Shown: one piece after another, positions 15,980 to 23,431 of the stretch | How positions within the stretch are numbered: position 1 is the stretch's first letter | Layout of the letters: each line of letters starts with the position of its first letter | Assembly (NCBI RefSeq): GCF_019049255.1 | Contig: NZ_JAGMUJ010000022.1 | Location: 48,661-112,660 of the forward strand | Origin: Streptomyces sp. AC558_RSS880 | GTDB taxonomy: Bacteria; Actinomycetota; Actinomycetes; Streptomycetales; Streptomycetaceae | Direction of reading: 5' to 3' | Length of the DNA stretch: 64,000 nucleotides | Notes under the pieces: model-generated | What the model saw: the letters and a program-made list of their open reading frames with translations, nothing else | Told to the model about the DNA's origin: nothing | Databases searched by the model: none | Position numbers and translations under genes: made by a program

Positions 15980-17624
15980 GCTGATGACGCGTCCGGTGCG
16001 CACCGCGGACGAGGCGGACGCCGTCCACCACACCGGCGCGGTCCTGGCCCGGCTCCGGATGCTGCGGGCGGGGCGGCGTGAGGAGCGGCGCAAGAGCATC
16101 GCCTACACGCTGTACTGCACGGCGCTGCTCGTCGGCATCTGGGGCGTCCCGCTGCTGGTCGCCGCAGCGCAGGCCGGCGCGGACGGCCGGCTGCGGGGGC
16201 CGGCGGCCGAGCGCCTGCTGTCGGCGCTGCCGACGACCCTGCCCGCCGTGCTGGCCACTGTGGTGCTGGTGCTGGCCGAACGGGCCATGTGGCAGGGGCC
16301 GGTCCTGCTGGAGCGGGCAGCGCTGTCGTGGCTGCTGCCGCAGCCGGTGCTGCGCCGCGCCCTGCTGCTGCCCCGTTTCGTCGTGGCGTCGGTGACGACC
16401 ACGGCGATCGCGACCGCGGCCGGCGCGGTGGCCGGGTTCCTCCTGCACGCCCTCGGGGCGGGCGCCTGGTGGGCCGCGACCGCCGGGGGAGCGATGACGG
16501 GCGCGACGGCCGGCTTCGCCGGGACCGCCCTGGCCACTCTGGTCCAGCGCCACTGCGACACCGGGCTGCGACGCAGGGCCTGGATCCGGCGGACGGCGTG
16601 GGCGGTGGTGGCGGTCCTCTGGCTGCTCGCCGCTGTCTCCCTGGCGGGCGGCTCATGGGCCGGGGAACAGGTCGTGCCCTGGTCGGGGCCGTGGGGCTGG
16701 GCCGCGCTGCCGCTGGTGGCGGTGGCGGGCGGGGCCCCCGCGGCAGCCGGGTGGGCCGGGGTCGCCCTGTCGGCCCTGGTGCTGGCCGCCGCGGGCCGGG
16801 CGGGAGCCGACGCGGCAACACGGATCCCGGCCCGGGTGCTGCGCACCCAGGCGGGCACCGCGCTGCGGGTGCAGGCGTCCCTGTACTCCCTGGATCTGCG
16901 GCAGGCACGGGCGGCCGTACGAGCCACTCGCTCGCGCACCGTGCGCTCCGCCGTGCGTCTGCCGTTCCCACGACGGGTGTGGCTGCTCGTCCCGTGGCGG
17001 GACGCGACCGCGCTGCTGCGCGCACCGGGGCGGCCGGCGTGGGCAGCGATCTGGGCCGCCGTGGCCGTGGCACTGCTGTGCCTGGACGGCACACCGGCCG
17101 CGGTGCCGCTGATGGCGCTGCCGGCCGGGTATCTGGCCGCGGCACAGCTGGCGGAACCGGCCCGTCTGGAGACGGACGACGTCCGGCGCTCGGCGCATCT
17201 GCCCTGGCCCGCCCGGGTGCTGGCGCTGTGGCACGGGGCGGTGCCCGCGGCGGGGCTGCTGGTGCTTTTCGCCCTGGGCGCGGCGGCGGCTGCGGGGGCC
17301 GGCCTGTGGTCGGACCGGCTGCTGGTCCTGCCCGCGCTGGTGCCCGCGCTGGTCGGCGCCGCGCTGGTGAGCGCCTACCGGGGCGTCGTACCGGTGCATC
17401 TGATGATCGGTTCGATGACGCCGCTGGGCGACACGGGGCCGCTCGCGGCGTTGCTGTGGCAGGCACGGGGACCGCTGGTGGCGCTGGGCTGCCTGGCCGT
17501 CGTGGACGGTCCGGTGCGCGGGGGCGAGCCGGATGCCGTGGGTCTGCTGTGGCCGCTGGTCGTCGGTGCGGGGACGGCCTGGTGGGCGGGGGTGACGGCG
17601 CGCAGAACCATGCGTGGCCGGTGA
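15972..17624 (+). CDS. ABC transporter membrane subunit of the RiPP cluster
   Basis: A 550-residue integral membrane protein with roughly a dozen hydrophobic segments. It is Ala/Leu/Val-rich and resembles Streptomyces ABC-2-like permeases with DUF6297-type topology, as found beside RiPP ATPases. There is no peptidase C39 domain, so it does not process the leader. The GTG at 15972 was chosen among closely spaced starts because it gives an 8-bp coupled overlap; the GTG at 15963 would add three residues. The 112-bp gap after this gene may hold an internal promoter for the biosynthetic enzymes. Confidence 0.8.
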   Translation: MAELMTRPVRTADEADAVHHTGAVLARLRMLRAGRREERRKSIAYTLYCTALLVGIWGVPLLVAAAQAGADGRLRGPAAERLLSALPTTLPAVLATVVLVLAERAMWQGPVLLERAALSWLLPQPVLRRALLLPRFVVASVTTTAIATAAGAVAGFLLHALGAGAWWAATAGGAMTGATAGFAGTALATLVQRHCDTGLRRRAWIRRTAWAVVAVLWLLAAVSLAGGSWAGEQVVPWSGPWGWAALPLVAVAGGAPAAAGWAGVALSALVLAAAGRAGADAATRIPARVLRTQAGTALRVQASLYSLDLRQARAAVRATRSRTVRSAVRLPFPRRVWLLVPWRDATALLRAPGRPAWAAIWAAVAVALLCLDGTPAAVPLMALPAGYLAAAQLAEPARLETDDVRRSAHLPWPARVLALWHGAVPAAGLLVLFALGAAAAAGAGLWSDRLLVLPALVPALVGAALVSAYRGVVPVHLMIGSMTPLGDTGPLAALLWQARGPLVALGCLAVVDGPVRGGEPDAVGLLWPLVVGAGTAWWAGVTARRTMRGR

Positions 17625-17736
17625 GCCCGTGGGGCCGGTCGCCCTGCGACCGCGGTGCTCCACGGCCTTCTTGCTCCCTGGCCTCCTCGCTCTGCGAGTT
17701 CATCCGACCGAATGACTTCGATGGGGGAACGCCGTT

Positions 17737-18855
17737 ATGACGGTGAACAGCGTGGCGTGGGCTTCGGCTCCGGCCACCGGGCTCGGCTCGTCGGCGGCCG
17801 TGGCCGTGCTGCTGGACCGGCTCGGACTGGGCGGCCTGGCAGGCTCGGACACGACGGCGCCGCTGGGCAGCAACCAGAGCGTGACGGGGACGACGGACAC
17901 CGGTGTGGACGTCTTCGTCAAGCAGGTGGACCCGCTGAAGCCGGACGCGCGGCAGCGGTTCGCCCGTATGCGCGACTTCGAGGAGTTCACAGCGGCCCAC
18001 CCGGTCCCGGGGCTGCGCGCACCGCGGCTGCTGGGCTTCGACGAACCGGAGCTGCTGATCGCCTTCGCCTGGCTGCGCGGCTCGCGGACGGGCAACGCGC
18101 TGGCCGAGGACGACGCGTTCCCGGAGGAGATGGCGTACCGGACGGGCCGTGCGATCGGCGCGCTGCACGCGGTGGGCGCGCAGGCGGTGGCCCGTGCGCC
18201 GCGCCCCCTGGACACCTCACCGCCGATGCTGCCGCCGCTGGCGTTCCTGGAGGCCATCCCGCTGACCACGTACGTGATGTCGAGCGGGGCCATGCTCGAC
18301 GCCTGGCGACTCCTGCAGCGCGACGGCGAGTTGCGGTCCGCGCTGACCGGGCTGCGCGCGCGGGAGCGTGCCGCGGCGCAGGTGCCCGCGCACTGCGATC
18401 TGCGGCTCGACCAGTTGCTCTGGCACGAGGGGGACCTGTACGTGTGCGACTGGGAGGAGTTCCGGCTCGCCGACCCGGCCCGGGACGTGGGCAGTTTCGC
18501 CGGGGAGTGGCTGTACCGGGCGGTGCTCGGCATCCCCGAGGGCTCGGCGGAGCGTGCGCAGCTCTCGCACCAGGACATCGTCGACCGGGGGGTGAGCGAA
18601 CTGGCGCGGCTGCGGGGCCGCAACACCGCCTTCTGGGCCGGTTACCGGGAGGCAGCCGGCATGTCCGGCGGTGACGCGCACGAGGTGGCGGCCCGGGCCA
18701 CCGCCTTCGCGGGCTGGCATCTGATCGACCGCATGATCGCCTCCGCCGAGCAGCAGCCCAGCCTGGACACGATGAACCGGGCCGCCTCGGGCATCGGCCG
18801 GACGGCGCTGCTCAGGCCGGAGAAGTTCGCCGGGACCATAGGTCTGGAGGGGTGA
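17737..18855 (+). CDS. class V lanthipeptide kinase-like protein (APH fold, LxmK/SprPT type)
   Basis: A 372-residue aminoglycoside-phosphotransferase-like protein. The catalytic loop reads AHCDLRLDQLLWHEGDLY, so the HxD is kept while the usual Asn is Gln. The metal-binding segment is VCDWEEFRLADPARDVGSF, with DWE in place of DxD/DFG. The same deviations are expected for the kinases of lexapeptide/pristinin-type clusters, which are thought to phosphorylate Ser/Thr of the precursor before elimination to Dha/Dhb. GGGGGAAC precedes the ATG. It ends one base before the HopA1-like gene, its presumed partner. It is not a drug-resistance kinase, judging by context. Confidence 0.8.
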   Translation: MTVNSVAWASAPATGLGSSAAVAVLLDRLGLGGLAGSDTTAPLGSNQSVTGTTDTGVDVFVKQVDPLKPDARQRFARMRDFEEFTAAHPVPGLRAPRLLGFDEPELLIAFAWLRGSRTGNALAEDDAFPEEMAYRTGRAIGALHAVGAQAVARAPRPLDTSPPMLPPLAFLEAIPLTTYVMSSGAMLDAWRLLQRDGELRSALTGLRARERAAAQVPAHCDLRLDQLLWHEGDLYVCDWEEFRLADPARDVGSFAGEWLYRAVLGIPEGSAERAQLSHQDIVDRGVSELARLRGRNTAFWAGYREAAGMSGGDAHEVAARATAFAGWHLIDRMIASAEQQPSLDTMNRAASGIGRTALLRPEKFAGTIGLEG

Positions 18856-18856
18856 G

Positions 18857-19849
18857 ATGACCGTCGCGGAGAACACTCGGCAGGACACGCTCGATCCGGC
18901 TGTCTCTCACGTGCTGGCCGCGGTCTCCCTGTCGCCCGACGGGACGGGTGTGCGCCTGGGCGACCGCGAGGTGACGGCGGACCGTCCGCGCCGCCTGTGC
19001 CAGCGTCTGGGCACCGCGCTGTATGAAGTCTTCCACGCCGGGCACGCCTTCGGCGACAAGCCCGGGATCCTGCACCGCGACCCGGCGCTGGAGGCGCCCC
19101 TGGCCCGGTCCGTGCCGCATGCGACCACGCCGGTGGCCGCACGCCTGCTCGACGGCCCCGCGGGCGAGGACCCCGCTCCCGGCGGTCCGGTGGCGGTGGT
19201 CGGAGGCGTACGGGTGCGGCTGCCGGAGGCGGCGCTGCCGGAGCTTTCGGGCGGCGCGTCCGGGGCCGGTGAGAGCGTGCTGCGGATACCGACCGCACGG
19301 CCTCGGCTGTCCCCGGGTTTCTTCCTGGTGGACGGCTCCCGGGGCAGCTGCGGTCCCGGTCCGCTCGTGCGGCTGTACATCCATCTGACCGACCCCGGCG
19401 CGGCCGTGCGGGTCTGGAGCGCGGTGCTCGGCGTGCTGGAGGAGCTCGAGGTCCCGTACCGGTCCAAGGTCACCTCCAGCCGGAAGCTGCTGCCCCGCCG
19501 AGACGGGCTGGTGGTCTATCTGGGCGCGGCGGCCTGGCACGCGGTGCCCGCCGTCGTACGGACCGCGTCCGCGGCGGACGTCGGCACGGAGACCTCGGCC
19601 TTCGCCCGTGCCCTCGCGCCCGGTGTGTCCCTGGCGTGGGAGCCGGACGACGACCGGCCGGGCCGGGAGGGCGGCAGCTTCGGCCAGCACCGCAGCCTCG
19701 CGATCGCCGAGGGAATCGTGGACGCGATGGCGGACGGCGACCTCTCGCGTGCGCACTCGCATGTGCTGACCCGGCTGACCGAATCAGGGATCGACCCCTC
19801 CGCATTGCATCGGAATATCGACTCCCCGGAACTTCCTTTTTCCTGTTGA
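18857..19849 (+). CDS. HopA1-like protein (class V lanthipeptide LxmY/SprH3 type)
   Basis: A 330-residue protein of the HopA1 effector-like family. Family landmarks are LCQRLGTALYEVFHAGH near the N-terminus, the central LSPGFFLVDGSRG and LVRLYIHLTDPGAAVRVWSAV, LEELEVPYRSKVTSSRKLLPRRDGLVVYL, and GGSFGQHRSLAIAEGIVDAM at the end. In class V clusters this protein works with the kinase to eliminate phosphate and/or form thioethers. The last 60 bases and the gap beyond are noticeably richer in A/T than the rest of the operon. It lies directly before the precursor gene. Confidence 0.85.
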   Translation: MTVAENTRQDTLDPAVSHVLAAVSLSPDGTGVRLGDREVTADRPRRLCQRLGTALYEVFHAGHAFGDKPGILHRDPALEAPLARSVPHATTPVAARLLDGPAGEDPAPGGPVAVVGGVRVRLPEAALPELSGGASGAGESVLRIPTARPRLSPGFFLVDGSRGSCGPGPLVRLYIHLTDPGAAVRVWSAVLGVLEELEVPYRSKVTSSRKLLPRRDGLVVYLGAAAWHAVPAVVRTASAADVGTETSAFARALAPGVSLAWEPDDDRPGREGGSFGQHRSLAIAEGIVDAMADGDLSRAHSHVLTRLTESGIDPSALHRNIDSPELPFSC

Positions 19850-19886
19850 ACCCCGCCCACGAAATATGCGAGCATTGCATTGCGCA

Positions 19887-19904
19887 CGGGAAAAACACTT
19901 CCCG
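19887..19904. promoter_or_regulatory. small inverted repeat before the precursor gene
   Basis: CGGGAA and TTCCCG form a 6-bp stem around AAACAC in the 96-bp, relatively A/T-rich leader of the precursor gene. A TGATAT hexamer at about 19907-19912 could be a -10. It may be an operator, an mRNA processing site, or chance. Confidence 0.3.
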
Positions 19905-19945
19905 CGTGATATCCGTCCGTAATTTCGTAGAGAAAGGTGATTCCC

Positions 19946-20098
19946 ATGGACGCCGTTGAGCTCTTCGAGGGTTACTCCGCCTACGCCAGCACCGAGGAGG
20001 TTGCCGCCGCCGACGCTTCGGAGGCGCCGGCCATCACGAGCACCGTGACCTCCTCGCAGGGCTGCGCGATCACCATCAGCGCCGTCTTCGGCTGCTGA
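19946..20098 (+). CDS. class V lanthipeptide precursor peptide
   Basis: A 50-residue peptide, short enough to be missed by length-filtered gene finding. It starts MDAVELFEGYSAYASTEEVA; AGAAAGG lies 8 bp before the ATG. All acidic residues (Asp2, Glu5, Glu8, Glu17, Glu18, Asp23, Glu26) are in the first 26 positions and there are none after, which is a classic leader/core split. The predicted core, roughly residues 27-50 (APAITSTVTSSQ then GCAITISAVFGC), is uncharged with eight Ser/Thr and Cys40 and Cys50. Cys50 is the last residue, as needed for oxidative decarboxylation to aminovinyl-cysteine, likely closed onto Ser45 or Thr43. Cys40 could close onto Ser36 or Thr35. The exact cleavage site is unknown. 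Confidence 0.9.
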   Translation: MDAVELFEGYSAYASTEEVAAADASEAPAITSTVTSSQGCAITISAVFGC

Positions 20099-20121
20099 TC
20101 CAGGCGGCTGACCAGCGCCTT

Positions 20122-20150
20122 CGGGCCGGGAACAGTCGGATCCCGGCCCG
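20122..20150 (+). terminator. stem-loop after the precursor gene
   Basis: Perfect 10-bp stem CGGGCCGGGA / TCCCGGCCCG with a 9-nt loop, 24 bp after the precursor stop and before the first peptidase gene. Hairpins in this position typically act as partial terminators or 3'-end stabilisers, giving more precursor mRNA than enzyme mRNA. Confidence 0.7.
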
Positions 20151-20175
20151 GAGCGCCCCGCGCGGAAGGCAGTAG

Positions 20176-21462
20176 ATGACCGACCTGTCTCCCTCCCTGT
20201 CCGTGCTGCCCAACGGCCTTCGCGTCGTCCACGGCCGGTACGGCCCGAAGGGCCTCGCAAGCGTCAGCGTGCACTACGGAGTGGGCTTCCGCTCCGAGCC
20301 GGAAGGCCGCAGCGGATTTGCGCATCTCTTCGAGCACCTCATGTTCCAGGGCAGTACGAGCATCGCCCCTTCACAGCATTTCTCGACGATTCAGGGATCC
20401 GGCGGGACGGCCAATGCGTCGACCCGGCAGGATTACACCGAGTATTACCAGAGCGCACCGGAATCAGCATTGGAAAGAATGCTGTTCCTGGAATCGGACC
20501 GCATGGCCGCACCGAAATTCGTGGAGCAGAATCTGGGCACCCAGCTCGCGGTCGTCAAGGAAGAGGTCCGGCGCAATGTCCTGGACCGGCCCTTCGGCGG
20601 CTTCCCGTGGACCGAACTGCCCGGGACGATGTACCGGAAGTTCGCCAACGCGCACAACGGATACGGTGTCTTCGAGGACCTGGAGCGGGCGACGGTCGAG
20701 GACTGCGCCGCCTTCTTCGATGCGTACTACACCCCCTCCAACGCCGTGCTCACCGTCGTCGCGGACCTCCCCGAGGAGCACGTCACCCGGCTGGTGACGC
20801 GGCACTTCGGCGCCCTGCCCGCACGGCCCGCCGCGGCTGCGCCCGCGCTGCCCGAACCGCCGCCCGGCTCCACACGCCTGCGCCGCGTCGCGGACGCCCG
20901 GACCACGGCTCACGCCACCGCCCTCGGCTTCCGGCTGCCGTCCTTTCGCACCGATCCCCTCGGCTACGCCGCCCATGTGGTGCTCGCCGGGCTGCTCACC
21001 GGCGACTCCCCCGGCGGCCTCGCCGAAGCCGCCGGGGCTCACCGGCTGCCCGTGGCCTCGGTGAAGGTCCAGTGCGGCTTCTTCGCCCCCTTCGACGCGC
21101 TCGACCCGGACTCCCTCGTCGTGACGCTCCACCACGACGGCCAGGACCCCCGGCGTCTGGCCGCCTTCGTCCAACGGGAACTGGCCTCCCTGGCGACGGA
21201 CGGCCCGCGCCCCGACCGGCTCGCCCGGGCCGTCCGCCTGCTGCGCCTGGGCTGGACCCGCCGCCATGCCGAACCTCTCCGACAGGCCCGCGCCCTGGGC
21301 GCGTTCACCCTGCTGCACGGCCGGCCCGACCTCGTCGCCGAGGTCCCGGCCCTGCTGGCTCGAGTGGACCACGCCGAGGCCGCCACCGCGGCCGGCCGGC
21401 TGGTCTGTCAGGACCCCGCAGCCCTCACCGTCGGCCCTCTACCACAAGGCGACCCCGCATGA
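20176..21462 (+). CDS. M16-family zinc peptidase, catalytic subunit
   Basis: A 428-residue pitrilysin-type metallopeptidase. FAHLFEHLMFQG near residue 52 is the inverted zinc motif HxxEH with catalytic Glu. The downstream Glu ligand is expected in the region around LAVVKEEVRRNV (residues about 122-132), where consecutive Glu are present. YGVFEDLERATVEDCAAFFD and AYYTPSNAVLTVVADL are typical M16 sequence. In RiPP clusters paired M16 enzymes remove leader peptides, so this is the probable leader protease, acting in the cytoplasm because no signal peptide is present. Its stop overlaps the next start (ATGA), coupling it to the second M16 protein. Confidence 0.88.
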   Translation: MTDLSPSLSVLPNGLRVVHGRYGPKGLASVSVHYGVGFRSEPEGRSGFAHLFEHLMFQGSTSIAPSQHFSTIQGSGGTANASTRQDYTEYYQSAPESALERMLFLESDRMAAPKFVEQNLGTQLAVVKEEVRRNVLDRPFGGFPWTELPGTMYRKFANAHNGYGVFEDLERATVEDCAAFFDAYYTPSNAVLTVVADLPEEHVTRLVTRHFGALPARPAAAAPALPEPPPGSTRLRRVADARTTAHATALGFRLPSFRTDPLGYAAHVVLAGLLTGDSPGGLAEAAGAHRLPVASVKVQCGFFAPFDALDPDSLVVTLHHDGQDPRRLAAFVQRELASLATDGPRPDRLARAVRLLRLGWTRRHAEPLRQARALGAFTLLHGRPDLVAEVPALLARVDHAEAATAAGRLVCQDPAALTVGPLPQGDPA

Positions 21463-22790
21463 GCGGCCTCCGCACACCGCTGCCCGGCCACGCCCGCTAC
21501 CGCGGCGCCGCCGAGCTGGCGTCCGCCGCCGCACCGCGGCCGCTGCCCCCGCTCGGCTCCGACGACCGGATCAACCTGCCCGCCGCCACCTGGCGTTCGC
21601 TGGATTGCGGCCTGCGTGCCGTCGCCGTCCAGGACCCCCACGCGGCGACCGCGGAAGTCCAGCTGCAACAGCCGTACACCCCGGGCACACCACGGGAGTC
21701 GGCACTCGCGGAACTGCTGGCCGACGCGGTGCTGCGCGGCGCCGACCACGAACTGCGGTCCGCCCGGACGGCGGAGTGGTTCATCACCACCGCCCACGCC
21801 GACCCGGCCGGCCTCGCGGACCTCCTACGGGAGTTCACGCTCCCCTTCACCCCGTGGGCCGTCCCCGCCGACCGGATGGCACTGGCCCGCACCCGGCTGG
21901 CGCGGCGCGCCCCCATGCAGGCCGCCAACCCCGCCACGACCGCCCGCGAGGCGCTGTGGACCAACCGGTTCGGTCCCCTCGGCTGCTTCGCCGGACTGCC
22001 CGGGCCGGACGTCATCACCGCCCTCACCCCCGCCGAGCTCGAAGCGGCGCGGCAGCACATGCTCCGCCTGCCCGGCGCCCACCTCGTCGTGGTCGCGGAC
22101 CTGCCCCCGGAGCACGTGCTGGACCTGGCCGAAGCCGCGTTCGCCGGCATCGGCGCCCGGCCCTCCGCAGCGCCTGCCCCCGCTGTCGTGCCGCCGCCCG
22201 CCCCGCGGGACCACCAGGTCGTCCACCGCCCCCGCGCTCTCCAGTCGCACTTCCTGATGTCCTTCCCCAGCGTGCCCTGGGACGACGACCGCTACCCGGC
22301 CCTGGCCCTGGCCAACGCCGTCTTCGCCGGATACTTCTCCTCCCGCCTGGTGGGACGGATCCGTGAGCGCCTCGGCCTGTCCTGCCACGTGGCGTCGTTC
22401 TTCGACCAGACGCTCGGCACTCCCAGCGTCCTCCTCGAAGGCGCGTGCGCGACCGCCGCCACCGACACGGTGCTGTCCGAACTGCGCGCCGGGTGGACCG
22501 GAATGGCGAACCGTCCACCGGAGCCGTCCGAGATCGAGGACGCGCGCCGCTTCTCGCTCGGCATGCTCGCCGCCCTGCGCGCCTCGCCCGCCGCCCTCGC
22601 CCAGTTCTTCTCGACGCTGTGTTGCTGGGGCATCCCCCTCGGCTGGGCGGAGGACTACGCCCGGCGGCTGCGGACCGTCACCCCGACCGAGGTGACGGCC
22701 GCCGCCCGCGCCTTCCTCGGCCCCGGCCCCACGTCACGCGTCGTGGTAGGCGACGCCACCGCCCTCTCCTTCGAAGGAACCCCGAAGTGA
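21459..22790 (+). CDS. M16-family peptidase homologue without zinc motif
   Basis: A 443-residue M16-like protein. The expected HxxEH position reads LAELLADAVLRGADH, so metal ligands and catalytic Glu are gone. The C-terminal half keeps the M16 hallmark R/Y-type substrate-binding sequence (LANAVFAGYFSSRLVGRIRERLGLSCHVASFF). This is the usual arrangement of heterodimeric M16 peptidases such as PqqF-like or mitochondrial processing enzymes, where the inactive subunit holds substrate. The ATG at 21459 overlaps the previous stop. It presumably forms a heterodimer with the upstream peptidase to recognise the leader. Confidence 0.87.
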   Translation: MSGLRTPLPGHARYRGAAELASAAAPRPLPPLGSDDRINLPAATWRSLDCGLRAVAVQDPHAATAEVQLQQPYTPGTPRESALAELLADAVLRGADHELRSARTAEWFITTAHADPAGLADLLREFTLPFTPWAVPADRMALARTRLARRAPMQAANPATTAREALWTNRFGPLGCFAGLPGPDVITALTPAELEAARQHMLRLPGAHLVVVADLPPEHVLDLAEAAFAGIGARPSAAPAPAVVPPPAPRDHQVVHRPRALQSHFLMSFPSVPWDDDRYPALALANAVFAGYFSSRLVGRIRERLGLSCHVASFFDQTLGTPSVLLEGACATAATDTVLSELRAGWTGMANRPPEPSEIEDARRFSLGMLAALRASPAALAQFFSTLCCWGIPLGWAEDYARRLRTVTPTEVTAAARAFLGPGPTSRVVVGDATALSFEGTPK

Positions 22791-23431
22791 CCAGCTCCTC
22801 CTCGCCCGGCACCTCCCAGGCCGCGACCCCCTTCACCGCCCCCGCCCCGGCGCTGACGTTCGAACGCCTGCTCCTGGTGGGCACCGGCGCACTGCACGCC
22901 TGGCAACTGCCCACCTGGGTCAGCTGGCTGCGCATGACCTACCCCCGGCTCGACCTGCGCACCGTCATCACCCGCAGCGCCGAGCGCTTCGTCGCCCGTC
23001 AGGCGCTCACGGCACTCGGCGGCCGCGAGACCCTCGTCGACGAGTGGCCACCGGACACGGACACCGGGGCCGGGGCTTTCCACGTCGAGCTCGCGCAGTG
23101 GGCAGACGCCGTCCTGGTCTACCCCGCCACCGTGAACTTCATCAGCCGGTACGCCACCGGCATAGCCGACACCCCCGTGCTCCTCGCCCTGCAGTGCCTT
23201 CAGGCCCCGGTCGCGGTCGCCCCCTGCCTCCCCCCGGGCGCCGACCGGAGCGAGACGGTCCGCACGCATCTCGCCACCCTCTCCGCACAGAAGAACGTCG
23301 TGGTGGTCCCCACGGTCCCCGGCCTCAGCGTCACCACGGGCCGCGACGACGCCCGCGTGCCGCCCCCCATGCCGGCGGTCGTCGAACAGCTCCAGGCCAG
23401 GCACACGGCGCTGCGGACGGAAACGGCATGA
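22787..23431 (+). CDS. LanD-like flavoprotein cysteine decarboxylase
   Basis: A 214-residue flavoprotein of the HFCD (homo-oligomeric flavin-containing Cys decarboxylase) family, related to EpiD, CypD and the decarboxylases of class V clusters. FERLLLVGTGALHAWQLPTW is the N-terminal nucleotide-binding strand-loop, DAVLVYPATVNFISRYATGI is the PASANT-like flavin-binding motif, and PVAVAPCLP is in the region of the substrate clamp. It should oxidatively decarboxylate the C-terminal Cys50 of the precursor to an enethiol for AviCys formation. The GTG start overlaps the preceding stop (GTGA) and GAAGGA is upstream. Confidence 0.85.
   Translation: MTSSSSPGTSQAATPFTAPAPALTFERLLLVGTGALHAWQLPTWVSWLRMTYPRLDLRTVITRSAERFVARQALTALGGRETLVDEWPPDTDTGAGAFHVELAQWADAVLVYPATVNFISRYATGIADTPVLLALQCLQAPVAVAPCLPPGADRSETVRTHLATLSAQKNVVVVPTVPGLSVTTGRDDARVPPPMPAVVEQLQARHTALRTETA

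Noticed and set aside
17737..18855. Aminoglycoside resistance gene
   Set aside because: The APH-like fold is clear, but altered catalytic residues and its place in a RiPP operon argue for precursor modification.
20607..22790. Single 727-residue ORF covering the second M16 gene
   Set aside because: The upstream half is a shadow frame of the first peptidase; the true start is the coupled ATG at 21459.
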